This document shows positions 15,133 to 24,007 of a stretch of 33,767 nt of DNA, piece by piece. Below the pieces are notes generated by a model. The model did no database searches and was not told the origin of the DNA. It saw only the letters and a program-made list of their open reading frames with translations. Each line of letters opens with the position of its first letter. Position 1 is the stretch's first letter. The position numbers and the translations under genes are program-made. Source of the stretch: Thermotogota bacterium ADurb.Bin062 (lineage in GTDB: Bacteria > Thermotogota > Thermotogae > MWEM01); NCBI GenBank assembly GCA_002071085.1, contig MWEM01000029.1:1-33767 (forward strand), given 5' to 3'.

Positions 15133-15642
15133 ATGAAAGAAATGACTAAACGTTTTCTATCCGATGCTTTCGCGGGAGAGTCCCAAGCGCATATGAAATA
15201 CCTCATTTTCGCGGAAGAAGCGGCCAAAAAAGGCTTACCGAGATTGGCGAACCTGTTTCGAGCGATCGCGAAAGCCGAGTACGTCCACGCAAAAAACCAT
15301 TTCGTGGCCTTGGGGCACTTAGGCTCGATGGAGCAAAACTTGCAAGCCGGGATAGACGGAGAGAGCTTCGAGATCGCCGAAATGTACCCCGTCTATTTGG
15401 AAGCCGCTAAGCTGCAGGGAGAAAAGGAAGCCGTCCGCAGCAACCATTTTGCCTTGGAAGCCGAAAAGATCCACGAGAAGATGTACGAAAAAGCGAAAGC
15501 CCTGGTTCGGGAAGGAAAAGATTACACGGCCGCGAAAGTGTACATTTGCCCCGTTTGCGGTCACACCACGGAAGACGGAGTCCCGGACAAGTGCCCGGTC
15601 TGCGGGGTGCCCGGATCCAAATTCATCGCTTTCGAAGCCTGA
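15133..15642 (+). CDS. rbr: Rubrerythrin
   Basis: The 169-residue protein has an N-terminal four-helix diiron domain (FAGESQAHMKYLIFAEEA, then AKAEYVHAKNHF and the second Glu/His set EAEKIHEKMYEKA). It ends in a C-terminal rubredoxin-like Fe(Cys)4 domain (YICPVCGHT ... DKCPVCGVPGSKF). Rubrerythrin reduces hydrogen peroxide to water in anaerobes, taking electrons from rubredoxin or NADH-rubredoxin oxidoreductase. Order and length fit a short classical rubrerythrin. The frame opens further upstream, but ACAGGAGGAGC before the ATG at 15133 sets the start. It is monocistronic: a promoter and possible operator precede it and a terminator follows. Confidence 0.96.
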   Translation: MKEMTKRFLSDAFAGESQAHMKYLIFAEEAAKKGLPRLANLFRAIAKAEYVHAKNHFVALGHLGSMEQNLQAGIDGESFEIAEMYPVYLEAAKLQGEKEAVRSNHFALEAEKIHEKMYEKAKALVREGKDYTAAKVYICPVCGHTTEDGVPDKCPVCGVPGSKFIAFEA

Positions 15643-15666
15643 ACGAGCGATGTAATCGATCAATAG

Positions 15667-15692
15667 GAGACGCGCGTTGCGGCGTCTCTTTC
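15667..15692 (+). terminator. Intrinsic terminator of rubrerythrin
   Basis: GAGACGC (15667-15673) pairs with GCGTCTC (15682-15688), followed by TTTCTTT. It lies 24 bases after the rubrerythrin stop. The Shine-Dalgarno of the next gene begins right after it. Confidence 0.8.
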
Positions 15693-15708
15693 TTTGGGAG
15701 GGAGAAAT

Positions 15709-17271
15709 GTGAGAAAAGGAATACGCGAAATAGCGGGACGTTTTTTTGTCTTTGGAGCCGGAACGAATGGAGAAAAGGGCGCGATCCCGCCCGAACTTCT
15801 GGAATGGTCGCGGAAGGGAGTCTCGGGGGTCATTTTTTTCGCTCGAAACCTGGTCGAACCGCTACAAGTATGGAACCTCACCCGACTGGTTCGAGAGCTG
15901 TTTCCTTTCGAACCCTTCATCATGTCTGACGAAGAGGGCGGAGACATCAAACGGCTCACGTCCGGGGTGACGAGGGGAATCAACGCCTTTGGGCTCGCCG
16001 CCACGGGCAACCCGGAAAATGCCCGACGGATGACCCAAGCCATCGGAGAAGACCTGCGCGCGGTGGGTATCAACACCGCCCTGAGCCCCGTGCTGGACGT
16101 CAACAGCGAGTCGGAAAACCCGATCATCGGTTCGCGCGCTTTCTCGGATCGGCCGGAAACGGTGATCGAATACGCGAGGCCCTACGCGCAAGGGTTCAAG
16201 GAATTCGGCATCCTGACCGTCGGGAAACACTTTCCTGGCCATGGTCCGGCGAAAGTGGACTCCCACTTGGACCTGCCCGTCGTCGACCTTTCCAGAGGGC
16301 AGCTCGAAGAGCATCTCCGCCCCTTCGCCACGTTGGTCCGAGAAGGGCTGTTGGATATGATTTTGAGCGCCCACATCCTGTACCCTCAAATAAGCGACGA
16401 ACCCGCCACACTCTCTCGCGTCTTTCTCACCGAAATCCTCCGAAAGGACCTCGAGTTCGACGGACTAGCGATCACCGACTGCATGGAAATGAATGCGATG
16501 AAAGTGCGTTTCGGTGTGGAGCGAGCCACCGTCCGCGCTTTCAACGCAGGGATGGATTTGATCTTGATCAGCCACACGCCGGAACTGCAGAGAAAAGCGA
16601 TGGCCGCCTTCATCGACGCGGTAGAAAGTGGAGAAATCTCGTATCGGCGAGTCGAAGAAAGCCTGGAACGCATCGAAAGGGTACGCAGCCGGTTATACGC
16701 TCAAACCCCACGTTCGGAACGATCCCTCCCATTTAGCCAGGTTGTGGACTACTTTGGTAGAAAAACCGAAGAGCTGGATATGAAACTCGCTGAAGAGAGT
16801 ATAGCGATCCACCATGGAGAGATGCGTCCCTATCTAAAAGACGAACCGATCTTCGTGTTCGACTTTATGCCCACGATCACCGGAATTGGCGAAGAGAATA
16901 CGACGGCAATCGCTATGAAAACCGCATTCGGCGAACGATTCGCGCAATTTGATTACTATACCCTTCCTTACGCAGAGTCCGCAAAAGAGGTTTTGGACCG
17001 TATCGAGGGAAAACGTGGCCGTATGATTCTCATCACCCGAACCAGGGGCAAGGCGCCTGCCCAGAAGGTGCAAGACTTGCTAAACACGCTCTGTGAACGG
17101 TTCCCAGACAACCTTCACGTGAGCGGACGGGACCCTTACGATATCAGCGTGGTCGAGCGCTCGAAAACGGCTATAGCGACATTTGGCCTTTCCCCTTACC
17201 AATTGAAAGGCCTGATGCGGGTTTTATCAGGCGATTCGACACCCAAAGGCCGAATGCCGACCATGCTGTAA
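15709..17271 (+). CDS. nagZ: GH3 beta-N-acetylhexosaminidase, NagZ-like
   Basis: The protein is about 520 residues. The GH3 catalytic barrel carries the NagZ signature KHFPGHG (173-179) with DSH (184-186; His is the expected acid/base) and the nucleophile Asp257 in ITDCMEMNAM. NagZ removes terminal N-acetylglucosamine from peptidoglycan fragments. There is no signal peptide, so it should act in the cytoplasm on recycled muropeptides. A second C-terminal domain of about 200 residues makes it longer than the single-domain NagZ of Gram-negatives and similar to two-domain Firmicute types. A TTG at 15694 also opens the frame, but GGGAGGGAG fits the GTG at 15709. Confidence 0.88.
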   Translation: MRKGIREIAGRFFVFGAGTNGEKGAIPPELLEWSRKGVSGVIFFARNLVEPLQVWNLTRLVRELFPFEPFIMSDEEGGDIKRLTSGVTRGINAFGLAATGNPENARRMTQAIGEDLRAVGINTALSPVLDVNSESENPIIGSRAFSDRPETVIEYARPYAQGFKEFGILTVGKHFPGHGPAKVDSHLDLPVVDLSRGQLEEHLRPFATLVREGLLDMILSAHILYPQISDEPATLSRVFLTEILRKDLEFDGLAITDCMEMNAMKVRFGVERATVRAFNAGMDLILISHTPELQRKAMAAFIDAVESGEISYRRVEESLERIERVRSRLYAQTPRSERSLPFSQVVDYFGRKTEELDMKLAEESIAIHHGEMRPYLKDEPIFVFDFMPTITGIGEENTTAIAMKTAFGERFAQFDYYTLPYAESAKEVLDRIEGKRGRMILITRTRGKAPAQKVQDLLNTLCERFPDNLHVSGRDPYDISVVERSKTAIATFGLSPYQLKGLMRVLSGDSTPKGRMPTML

Positions 17272-17323
17272 AGGGCTTTCAGAGGGACGCGTACGCGAAA
17301 CTGATAGAAAGAACGGCGCTGCC

Positions 17324-18162
17324 GTGTAGGACAATTTTTAGGGTGACATAACTAAGAGGTTCATCGCGGGGTAACCAAGTAGGGTCAAGAGAAGGCGCCA
17401 TGAAGACAGAGATGTACCGCTCTCGATTTCTGTGTGTGAGTGTCCTTCACACTACCTGGCAGCTTACCCTCTCCCGGTTTCCTTCTCCTGCCACCTCAAA
17501 CCGTACGTGCGGATTTCCCGCATACGGCTTTCCAAACGGCTTCGTCAAATGGGTTATGTGACCTTTAACCGGTGAGCGCTTTCGGTCGCTGGGCGCCTCC
17601 CTACTCCACCTCTGCCGGTCATCCCCGTTGGCGCGTGTAATATTCGGGCGAGGAGGGTCTCTCCAGTTGCCTGAAATGTCCTTGTAACCGTGCTGTCGCT
17701 TGCACCCCACTGGAAGAAAGTCCCGTTTCAGTCAGTCTTCAGAACTTCCTGCTGTCTTCGCTGGGTCCCGATCAGCTCGACTTCCGAATTCACGCCTTCC
17801 GAGGCTACTATACGTTCACGGTTGTTACGGCCCGGTTACTCGCTCACCACCCTTAGAGTGGCTTTGTCAACAGACTCCAGAACAGTTCGTTTCCTCCCTG
17901 CCTGCTGTCCAAGCTACGGGGTTCTGACTTTTTCCCCGGCAGGCTTGCTTCCTTCCTGCTGAACATTTCCGCCTTATCTGGACGTACAGGGACCCCGCGA
18001 TACGCATTTTGTTTTTTAAGACGCCGCGATTGACATATACAGAAACGTATCGCGCCGTCGCAAGAAGAAAGGACGCTTACGCCGCGATGACCACGTGGAC
18101 TTAAAATCGTCTGCGTGATTTTAGTTATGTTTCTGGATTACACCCCATAGCTTGACCCACAC
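17324..18162. mobile_element. MITE-like element (copy 5) with perfect 8-bp target duplication, carrying a group II intron
   Basis: The 839-bp element is flanked by the perfect direct repeat GCGCTGCC (17316-17323 and 18163-18170). The ends are inverted repeats: left GTGTAGGACAATTTTTAGGG, right, reading inward, GTGTGGGTCAAGCTATGGGG, sharing 16 of 22 positions. Next to the left end, TTCATCGCGGGGTAACC resembles copy 1. The right part holds the reversed hairpin core (CGTATCGCGCCGTCG ... CGCTTACGCCGCGATGA at about 18044-18090). About 540 bases of group II intron fill the middle; without it the element would be about 300 bp. No transposase is encoded. It lies between the convergent nagZ-like and S41 peptidase genes, where there is no other gene. 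Confidence 0.82.
17446..17987 (-). mobile_element. ORF-less group II intron (ribozyme), 3' end approximate
   Basis: Read on the minus strand, the segment starts GTACGTCCAGATAAGGCG, close to the conserved 5' end of the Lactococcus Ll.LtrB intron (GUGCGCCCAGAUAGGGUG). A domain I-like stretch follows (CAAGGACATTTCAGGCAACT, then GGAGAGACCCTCC). Domain V is nearly canonical at 17530-17498: AAGCCGTATGCGGG, then AAATCCGCACGTACGGTTT. The catalytic AGC triad is present, but the hairpin is 33 rather than 34 bases. A domain VI-like stem follows (TGGCAG pairing with CTGCCA). Domain IV has no reverse transcriptase, so splicing or mobility would need a protein from elsewhere. The third base is A instead of the usual G, which may weaken splicing. 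The 3' boundary is uncertain by about 10 bases. Confidence 0.75.
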
Positions 18163-18226
18163 GCGCTGCCTTTTGGCCGCGCCGCCTGTGCGCATAAAGG
18201 CCTACCCTTCGCGCAGCCCTAGCAGA

Positions 18227-19714
18227 CTATTCGGCCATAAGGAGCCGGACCGCCGCCTCGAGCTCCACATCTATGCCGTTCGCGACTCTGATCGCGTTCT
18301 CTACGGTCATCGGAATACGTATCGTGGGGGCCACACCTCCTACGCCATCCCGACTGTCGAGCTGTACCCTCCCGTCTTCGCCTAACGATTGCCCACAAGG
18401 CCAATGAACGGTCAACGAACCGGGCATCACGGCCACGGAACCGCTGAGCCCGAAGGACCCGTTAGTCCCGAAGAAACCCAAAGTATCCCCGTTGGGAAGG
18501 TTGCGAATACCCATAGCGATCCCCTCGCCCGAACTCACGCAGCGGCTGTTGACCAATGCGATGACCCTTCCTGTGTATTGGTCGGGGGCAGGGCGGATGT
18601 ACAACGCCTCCGTGTCATTTTCGGCGTCCGCCATCATCCGTTCAAACCGCTTCGTATTCTTGTTATAGCCCAATTGGTACTCGTAGAATGTCGGCTCCGG
18701 ATAGAAAGAGCCGAGGATCTGCGCCGCCATTTCGTCCAAACCGCCGACGTTGTTGCGCAGGTCAACGATGATTCCACGGGTAGGCGTCTCGATCGCCCGC
18801 TTAATGGCTTTTCTAAACAAGTCCAACGTGGAAGGGGCGCTTCCCGCATTCGCCAAATCGGCGTCGAGCTCACCCCATACCCTGATATAGAGGATTTTGT
18901 CTTCGAGGAGGGCCGTTTCCACCATCGATTCCGGAAGCGGGTCGGGATTTGGTTTGTCGATGAAGGCATCGCGCACACCGTCCGACAGGATGGCGCTTGG
19001 GTAACTTCTTTTGAAGGTCACCCCTTCGTCTTCATAGGCGCGAAGACAAACGGTTTTTGGTTCAGCGTCGGCTTCATTGGCGAAGGCCATCGTGACAACA
19101 GCGCCAACGGGGGCGCGAACGAAATACCAAGTCCTCTTCAGGTCCAAGTCTTCGTCTGTGGCGGAGTTGCCCGCAAAGGCGGTCGAAACTCTATCGAACG
19201 CGGGTTTCGCGCTCTCGCCGTTCCATTCGAGGATTTCGGCTCTAGGCCGAATTCCCGCCTCCCAAGCGGCGCTTTTCGCGTCGACCCACGTGATAATGAG
19301 CTGCCCATCGGCCACCTTCGCAATTGAAAAACCGAACCCTCCGCCCACGTGCTTTTCGTCGATTTCGATCAGGTTGGTGCAGCTGACGTGCCCGTCCGGA
19401 ATAACGTGCAGGTACTCTCGCAGGGCGAGGTAGTAGCTTTCAAAGTCCCCTTTTTCTTGCGCGCGCTCGATTCTTGCGTAAGACCTCTCCCAAAGCGTAT
19501 TCCATTGAATGCCCTTCCACTCGGTGAACGCGTACTCCTCCTCCAACCGTTGGTGAAGGAGAGAAAAGGCTTCGGTCCAAGCGAGTTGCGAAAAATCGCT
19601 GACTTCCGGCTCGAACGGGTCACCGCCTATAGTCGCGAGTGCTATCGCCGTGAAAAGAAAGAGCGAGCCCATCGCGATCTTCCATTTCTTTAACCATTGA
19701 ATCCCTTGTATCAT
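18227..19714 (-). CDS. Exported S41-family (C-terminal processing-type) serine peptidase
   Basis: The 495-residue protein starts with a basic-hydrophobic signal segment (KKWKIAMGSLFLFTAIALAT, residues 9-28) and is probably exported or anchored. A PDZ-like region lies at about 120-230 (GGGFGFSIAKVADGQ, then AWEAGIRPRAEILEWNG). The S41 core contains RGIIVDLRNNVGG (313-325) and the nucleophile region LVNSRCVSSGEGIAMG, with Ser394 the likely catalytic serine. Such enzymes cleave C-terminal tails of exported proteins or scavenge peptides; the substrate is unknown. The start has GGGAGGTG upstream. It is a single gene between the copy 5 element and the csaB promoter region, transcribed toward the element. 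Confidence 0.88.
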   Translation of the reverse strand: MIQGIQWLKKWKIAMGSLFLFTAIALATIGGDPFEPEVSDFSQLAWTEAFSLLHQRLEEEYAFTEWKGIQWNTLWERSYARIERAQEKGDFESYYLALREYLHVIPDGHVSCTNLIEIDEKHVGGGFGFSIAKVADGQLIITWVDAKSAAWEAGIRPRAEILEWNGESAKPAFDRVSTAFAGNSATDEDLDLKRTWYFVRAPVGAVVTMAFANEADAEPKTVCLRAYEDEGVTFKRSYPSAILSDGVRDAFIDKPNPDPLPESMVETALLEDKILYIRVWGELDADLANAGSAPSTLDLFRKAIKRAIETPTRGIIVDLRNNVGGLDEMAAQILGSFYPEPTFYEYQLGYNKNTKRFERMMADAENDTEALYIRPAPDQYTGRVIALVNSRCVSSGEGIAMGIRNLPNGDTLGFFGTNGSFGLSGSVAVMPGSLTVHWPCGQSLGEDGRVQLDSRDGVGGVAPTIRIPMTVENAIRVANGIDVELEAAVRLLMAE

Positions 19715-19900
19715 CGAACACCTCCCACACGGCTTCGCTTTCTGCAGACGTTTTCTGCCTTAACGGGGCGAATCTTCCGTGCTTGCGCCTATCGATTTTA
19801 CACCAAACGGAGGGGGAAAAAAAGAGGGCGGGCTTCTGATGGGTATACACTCCCCTTTATCACGCCAAAACCGAGAACACCGAATTTCCCTTAAACGTGT

Positions 19901-19906
19901 TATAAT
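19901..19906 (+). promoter_or_regulatory. Extended -10 of the csaB-rnf-scpB operon
   Basis: CGTGTTATAATTT (TATAAT at 19901-19906) lies 33 bases before csaB. No good -35 is seen, so the extended TG motif may carry recognition. The 19715-19900 gap also contains the divergent S41 gene leader. Confidence 0.6.
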
Positions 19907-19938
19907 TTCGTTGAAAAAAGACGGGGAGACAACTGTTG

Positions 19939-20961
19939 ATGCGGGTATTTCTATTCGGTTACTACGGCTTTGAAAATTTCGGGGACGAACTCTTGTTGAG
20001 GAGCGCGCTCAAGCTCTTAAAAGACCTTCCCATCGAACGCATCGATATGTTGTTTCCACAAAAAGGGTCGCGAAAAGTGTTTGGGTTGAAGATCAAGCAA
20101 ATCCCGAGGAACTCGCCGTTCGGGATCCTTCACGCCCTGAAGGCGTGCGATATCGTCATCGGGGGCGGCGGCGGGATCTTTCAAGACGAAACCAGCGCGA
20201 AGAGTTTCTCTTACTATGATTTTTTAGTATCGACCGCCTTCAGACATAAAAAACCGGTCTATCTCTTAGGACACGGTATAGGCGCTATACGTAACCCACG
20301 TAATTATCGCCGCTTGCGAAAAATACTGGCGCATCCTCTCTGCGTCGGATACTTCCGGGACGCCATTTCCGCCCGGTACGCCGCCCATTTTTCTGCCCTG
20401 CATTCCAGAGGTTCGGACCTCGCCTACGGTACGCTTTCTAACCGCGAAAAGATCCGGACGACCCCGGACAAGATCGGGTTGATGCTCAAATACCCGGTCA
20501 AAGCGATCGAAGAATTCATCGAGCCCTTAAAACTCGAGGGCTACAAAGCGATCGATCTGCTGGTTTCCTTTCCAAAAGAGGAGTTGATCCAGGCAGAACG
20601 GAACGCCGCCGTTCTGTCAAAGGATTTTTTCGTACGTATGCCCCAAACAACGGGAGGACAGCTGATCGACGATATCTCCTCGTGCTCGCTCCTCGTCACA
20701 GAGAGATTGCATGGAGTCATCGTAGCCTCATATTTTGGGATTCCCTTTATCACGCGTTCGAGTTTCAAAGCGCGGGCGTTTTTACGGGACTTTAAAGCCT
20801 ATCGGGCGTTCTATGACGACTTCAACCGTATGGAGGTCTGGGGCGCGATGACCGAACTGAAAAAAATCGACTTTCACAATCAAAATGCCGAATTCACGCG
20901 CTCTAACTTGGAAAAATACCAGAAGATGGTCCATTCATTCACCAACAGATTCTTGAAATAG
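19939..20961 (+). CDS. csaB: Polysaccharide pyruvyl transferase, CsaB-type
   Basis: The protein is about 340 residues. It opens with VFLFGYYGFENFGDELLLRS, the CsaB N-terminal signature. DIVIGGGGGIFQDETSAKSF and PVYLLGHGIGAIRNP follow, then the C-terminal SLLVTERLHGVIVASYFGIP. CsaB pyruvylates a cell-wall polysaccharide to which SLH-domain proteins bind, so the organism probably has an SLH-anchored surface layer or sheath. A TTG (19936) directly precedes the ATG (19939); either could be used after GGGGAGAC. It starts the operon; rnfC follows after 22 bases. The link between wall pyruvylation and Rnf is positional only. Confidence 0.9.
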   Translation: MRVFLFGYYGFENFGDELLLRSALKLLKDLPIERIDMLFPQKGSRKVFGLKIKQIPRNSPFGILHALKACDIVIGGGGGIFQDETSAKSFSYYDFLVSTAFRHKKPVYLLGHGIGAIRNPRNYRRLRKILAHPLCVGYFRDAISARYAAHFSALHSRGSDLAYGTLSNREKIRTTPDKIGLMLKYPVKAIEEFIEPLKLEGYKAIDLLVSFPKEELIQAERNAAVLSKDFFVRMPQTTGGQLIDDISSCSLLVTERLHGVIVASYFGIPFITRSSFKARAFLRDFKAYRAFYDDFNRMEVWGAMTELKKIDFHNQNAEFTRSNLEKYQKMVHSFTNRFLK

Positions 20962-20983
20962 AAGAACGAAAGGAGAAGATATC

Positions 20984-22312
20984 TTGGCGATCCTATCTTT
21001 CAGCGGAGGAATACACCCTCCCGATCGTAAGGAATTGGCAAAAGACCAACCGATTCGAGAAGCTCCGATTCCAAAAACTTTTTACCTGTTCGTCAACCAG
21101 AACAGCGGAAAACCCCCGGCGCTAACGGTGAAAAAGGGAGATGCCGTAAAGACCGGACAGAAGATCGCGCAAGCCCAGGGACCCGTCTCCGTACCGCTCC
21201 ACTCGCCCGTGACCGGTATCGTGTCGGATGTTAAAAAGATGATGCATCCGGTCACGCAAAAACCCGAGGAGTTGCTCGTAATTGACAGAGAAACGGATGC
21301 ATACGACTTTCTCGAGCCCCTAACCGGCTGGGAGACCTATGATACAGAAAAATGCCACACGCTGCTATATGGGCGGATCAAAGAAGCCGGGATCGTCGGT
21401 TTGGGTGGCGCCACCTTTCCTTCGCATTTTAAGTACGTCGAGGCGATGAAAAAGCCGGTGGACTATGTGATCCTCAACGGCGCGGAGTGCGAGCCCTACC
21501 TGACGATCGACTATCGGTTGATGGTGGAACATCCCGCAGAGATCGTCAAAGGCTTGGAAATCCTGTTGAAGATATGCGGCGCGAAGCACGGGTATATCGG
21601 CTTAGAGGACAACAAACCCGAAGCCTACGAAGCGTTGCGCAAACACGCGAACGGACGAATCGAGCCGGTGTTACTGAAGACCAAATACCCGCAAGGCGGT
21701 GAAAAGCAGTTGGTCTACGCGCTCACCAAAAGGGCCGTTCCGGTCGGTGGTTTTCCATTCCACGTGGGGTCGATCGTCCATAACGTCGCGACGGCTTTTG
21801 CCATCTACGAGGCCGTGGAAAAGGGGAAGCCGTTGATTGACCGCGGTCTGACGATCACGGGCGAAGGAATCTCCAAACCCAGCAACCTCTGGGTCCGACT
21901 CGGCACGCCCATCCAAGAACTGATCGACTACGTGGGTGGTCTGAAGTCGGAGGGGGGAAAAGTGATCCTCGGCGGCCCGATGATGGGCATCCCGATCAAA
22001 GACCTCGCGCTGCCCGTGATGAAAGGGACCTCCGGTATCCTGGTTTTACCGCCGGAAATGGTTCAAGAGATCGATGAGGAGACCTGTATCAACTGTGGAA
22101 AATGTCTGATGGCCTGCTCTTTGAAATTGGAACCCAACTTCCTCGTGAAGCTGGTGAAGGCGAAAAAATTCGACGAGGCCTACAAATACGGCGTCCTGAA
22201 CTGCTGCGAATGCGGCAGCTGCGCCTTCGTATGCCCCTCTAAGATCGAACACGTGAAGCATTTCAAATTGGCAAAAAAACTCCATGCCACCCTTAAGGGA
22301 GGGAGGTCATAA
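20984..22312 (+). CDS. rnfC: Rnf complex subunit RnfC (NADH-binding, two [4Fe-4S])
   Basis: The 442-residue subunit is the peripheral NADH dehydrogenase part of the ion-pumping ferredoxin:NAD+ oxidoreductase. It has an N-terminal biotinyl-like domain (VKKGDAVKTGQKIAQAQGPV) and the NADH/FMN region (VGLGGATFPSHFK, then ILNGAECEPYLTIDYRLM). Near the C-terminus are two cluster motifs (CINCGKCLMACSLKLEP; CCECGSCAFVCPSKIEHVKH). Length is typical. The start is TTG with AAAGGAGAAG upstream. Its stop overlaps the rnfD start by one base (TAATG). Confidence 0.97.
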   Translation: MAILSFSGGIHPPDRKELAKDQPIREAPIPKTFYLFVNQNSGKPPALTVKKGDAVKTGQKIAQAQGPVSVPLHSPVTGIVSDVKKMMHPVTQKPEELLVIDRETDAYDFLEPLTGWETYDTEKCHTLLYGRIKEAGIVGLGGATFPSHFKYVEAMKKPVDYVILNGAECEPYLTIDYRLMVEHPAEIVKGLEILLKICGAKHGYIGLEDNKPEAYEALRKHANGRIEPVLLKTKYPQGGEKQLVYALTKRAVPVGGFPFHVGSIVHNVATAFAIYEAVEKGKPLIDRGLTITGEGISKPSNLWVRLGTPIQELIDYVGGLKSEGGKVILGGPMMGIPIKDLALPVMKGTSGILVLPPEMVQEIDEETCINCGKCLMACSLKLEPNFLVKLVKAKKFDEAYKYGVLNCCECGSCAFVCPSKIEHVKHFKLAKKLHATLKGGRS

Positions 22313-23298
22313 TGGCCACGGTTCTGAGCACTTCTCCTGCACCTCACATTCGTGTAAAAGACACGGTTCCGAAAATAATGGTCGACGTGTTGATCGCGTT
22401 AGTTCCCGCGGTTCTCTTTGCCGTGTACGCCTTCGGGTGGACCGCTTTGTGGCTTTGCGTGATCGGCGCGCTGAGCGGAGAACTGATAGAGTACGCGATT
22501 CTGCGTTTTATAAGAAAAAAGAAAAAAACCCGCCCCGATGGCAGCGCGGCTGTGACAGGCCTGCTCCTGGCGATGAACGTCAGCGGTTCCTTTCCCTGGT
22601 ACTTGCTGATCTTAGGCGTCCTCGTAGCAATCGGTATCGCGAAGCACACCTACGGCGGGTTAGGAAACAACCCGTTCAACCCCGCGCTCATCGGCCGCGT
22701 CTTCCTTTTCGTTTCTTTCCCTGTTCAAATGTCGACTTGGGCGCCACTCCAAAACGCAGTCTCCACGGTGGTCACCTCCGCGACACCCCTAGGCGTCCTG
22801 AAACAAAAGGGCTTCGAAGAAGCCGCCAGGCATATCTCCACGCTGGATATGTTCATCGGAAACATGCAGGGCTGCCTCGGGGAAGTCAGCGCTTTGGCGT
22901 TAATCATCGGATTCGCCTATCTTTTGTGGAGGAAACGTGTGAACCCGATCATTCCCCTCGCCTACCTCGGAACGGTGTTTCTCTTCTCTTCCCTATTCTT
23001 CTGGATCAACCCGAACCTATTTGGCTCTCCGATCTTTCACTTATTAAGCGGCGGGCTTATGCTCGGCGCGCTGTTTATGGCCACCGATATGGTCACCTCT
23101 CCGGCCACGATGAAAGGCGCCTTCATCTACGGGGTCGGTTGTGGAGTCCTGACGATGCTCATACGGTGTTTTGGCGCATTACCCGAAGGGGTCTCTTTCT
23201 CCATTCTCATCATGAACGCGTGCAAACCCTTGATTGACAAGATTTCTAGACCGAAACCTTTCGGCTATGTCGCTCCGGAGGTGAAGAAAAATGGGTAA
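22312..23298 (+). CDS. rnfD: Rnf complex subunit RnfD (membrane, covalent FMN)
   Basis: The 328-residue integral membrane protein has about nine hydrophobic helices and the flavinylation segment TSATPLGVLK (about residues 157-166), whose threonine is expected to carry FMN. Other conserved stretches are GGLGNNPFNPALIGRVFL and ATDMVTSPAT. RnfD lies in the membrane core of the complex, in the electron path from RnfB/RnfG to RnfC. It overlaps rnfG by eight bases (rnfG starts inside the last codons), showing tight translational coupling. Confidence 0.97.
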   Translation: MATVLSTSPAPHIRVKDTVPKIMVDVLIALVPAVLFAVYAFGWTALWLCVIGALSGELIEYAILRFIRKKKKTRPDGSAAVTGLLLAMNVSGSFPWYLLILGVLVAIGIAKHTYGGLGNNPFNPALIGRVFLFVSFPVQMSTWAPLQNAVSTVVTSATPLGVLKQKGFEEAARHISTLDMFIGNMQGCLGEVSALALIIGFAYLLWRKRVNPIIPLAYLGTVFLFSSLFFWINPNLFGSPIFHLLSGGLMLGALFMATDMVTSPATMKGAFIYGVGCGVLTMLIRCFGALPEGVSFSILIMNACKPLIDKISRPKPFGYVAPEVKKNG

Positions 23299-24007
23299 CT
23301 ACGTGAAAACCGGACTCATTCTGATGGCTTTTACGTTGGTCGTTGGCGTGTTGTTAGCCGGCATCTACGTGCTCACGAAGGAGCCTATCGAAAAAGCCGA
23401 CCTCAGCAACCAACTGAGGGCGATGAAAACCGTTTTAACGGACCCGAATTCCGGTCGATCGGTCGTCCCTGAGCAGGAAATCCCGACATCGACGGCCCAG
23501 TTGGAAAAAATGATATGGCGCAAGGCCGACAGTGAAACGGTTTTTTCGTCCTCGGTGTGGAAAGGGGCGATCTATAGCCCTATCTATCATATTAAGTCCA
23601 CAGAGGGCAAAGAGATCGCGATCGTATCCGCCGGGGCAACTGGATACGGGGGCGATGTCAAGATCCTGGCCGCGTTTATCCAGGCCGAGAAGGGATTCGA
23701 CCTTTTCCGGTTAGAGGTGATGGACTTTTCTCAAGAAACTCCGGGGCTTGGGGCAAAAATCTCAGAGGAGGGGGTGAAGGCGCGCTTCTTCGATTTCACC
23801 ACGGAAAACCTCGAGCGAGGGTTGAAGGTGGACAAGGACACAGGAATCGGCTCCCTGTCTTCGCCCGCGGGGATCAGAGAAGCAAAGAAGGACGGCATCA
23901 TCTATGTGAGTGACCTGATGACAGGCGCCACGATCACGCCCCGCGCGGTGGCGAACGCGGTGAATACGATTACGGAGTACCTCAGCGCAGAATGGGGTGA
24001 GAAATAA
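23291..24007 (+). CDS. rnfG: Rnf complex subunit RnfG (covalent FMN)
   Basis: The 238-residue protein has one N-terminal membrane helix (GLILMAFTLVVGVLLAGIYV) and an extracytoplasmic FMN-binding domain. The family flavinylation motif appears as LMTGATITPRAV near the C-terminus, with the second threonine of TGATIT the probable attachment site. GLGAKISEEG and a GIGSLSSPAG segment are also typical. It overlaps rnfD by eight bases and the rnfE start by one base (TAATG). Confidence 0.96.
   Translation: MGNYVKTGLILMAFTLVVGVLLAGIYVLTKEPIEKADLSNQLRAMKTVLTDPNSGRSVVPEQEIPTSTAQLEKMIWRKADSETVFSSSVWKGAIYSPIYHIKSTEGKEIAIVSAGATGYGGDVKILAAFIQAEKGFDLFRLEVMDFSQETPGLGAKISEEGVKARFFDFTTENLERGLKVDKDTGIGSLSSPAGIREAKKDGIIYVSDLMTGATITPRAVANAVNTITEYLSAEWGEK

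Noticed and set aside
17447..17962. Frames of 75-90 codons on both strands
   Set aside because: They lie within structured group II intron sequence and have no homology pattern of a protein, Shine-Dalgarno or neighbour context.
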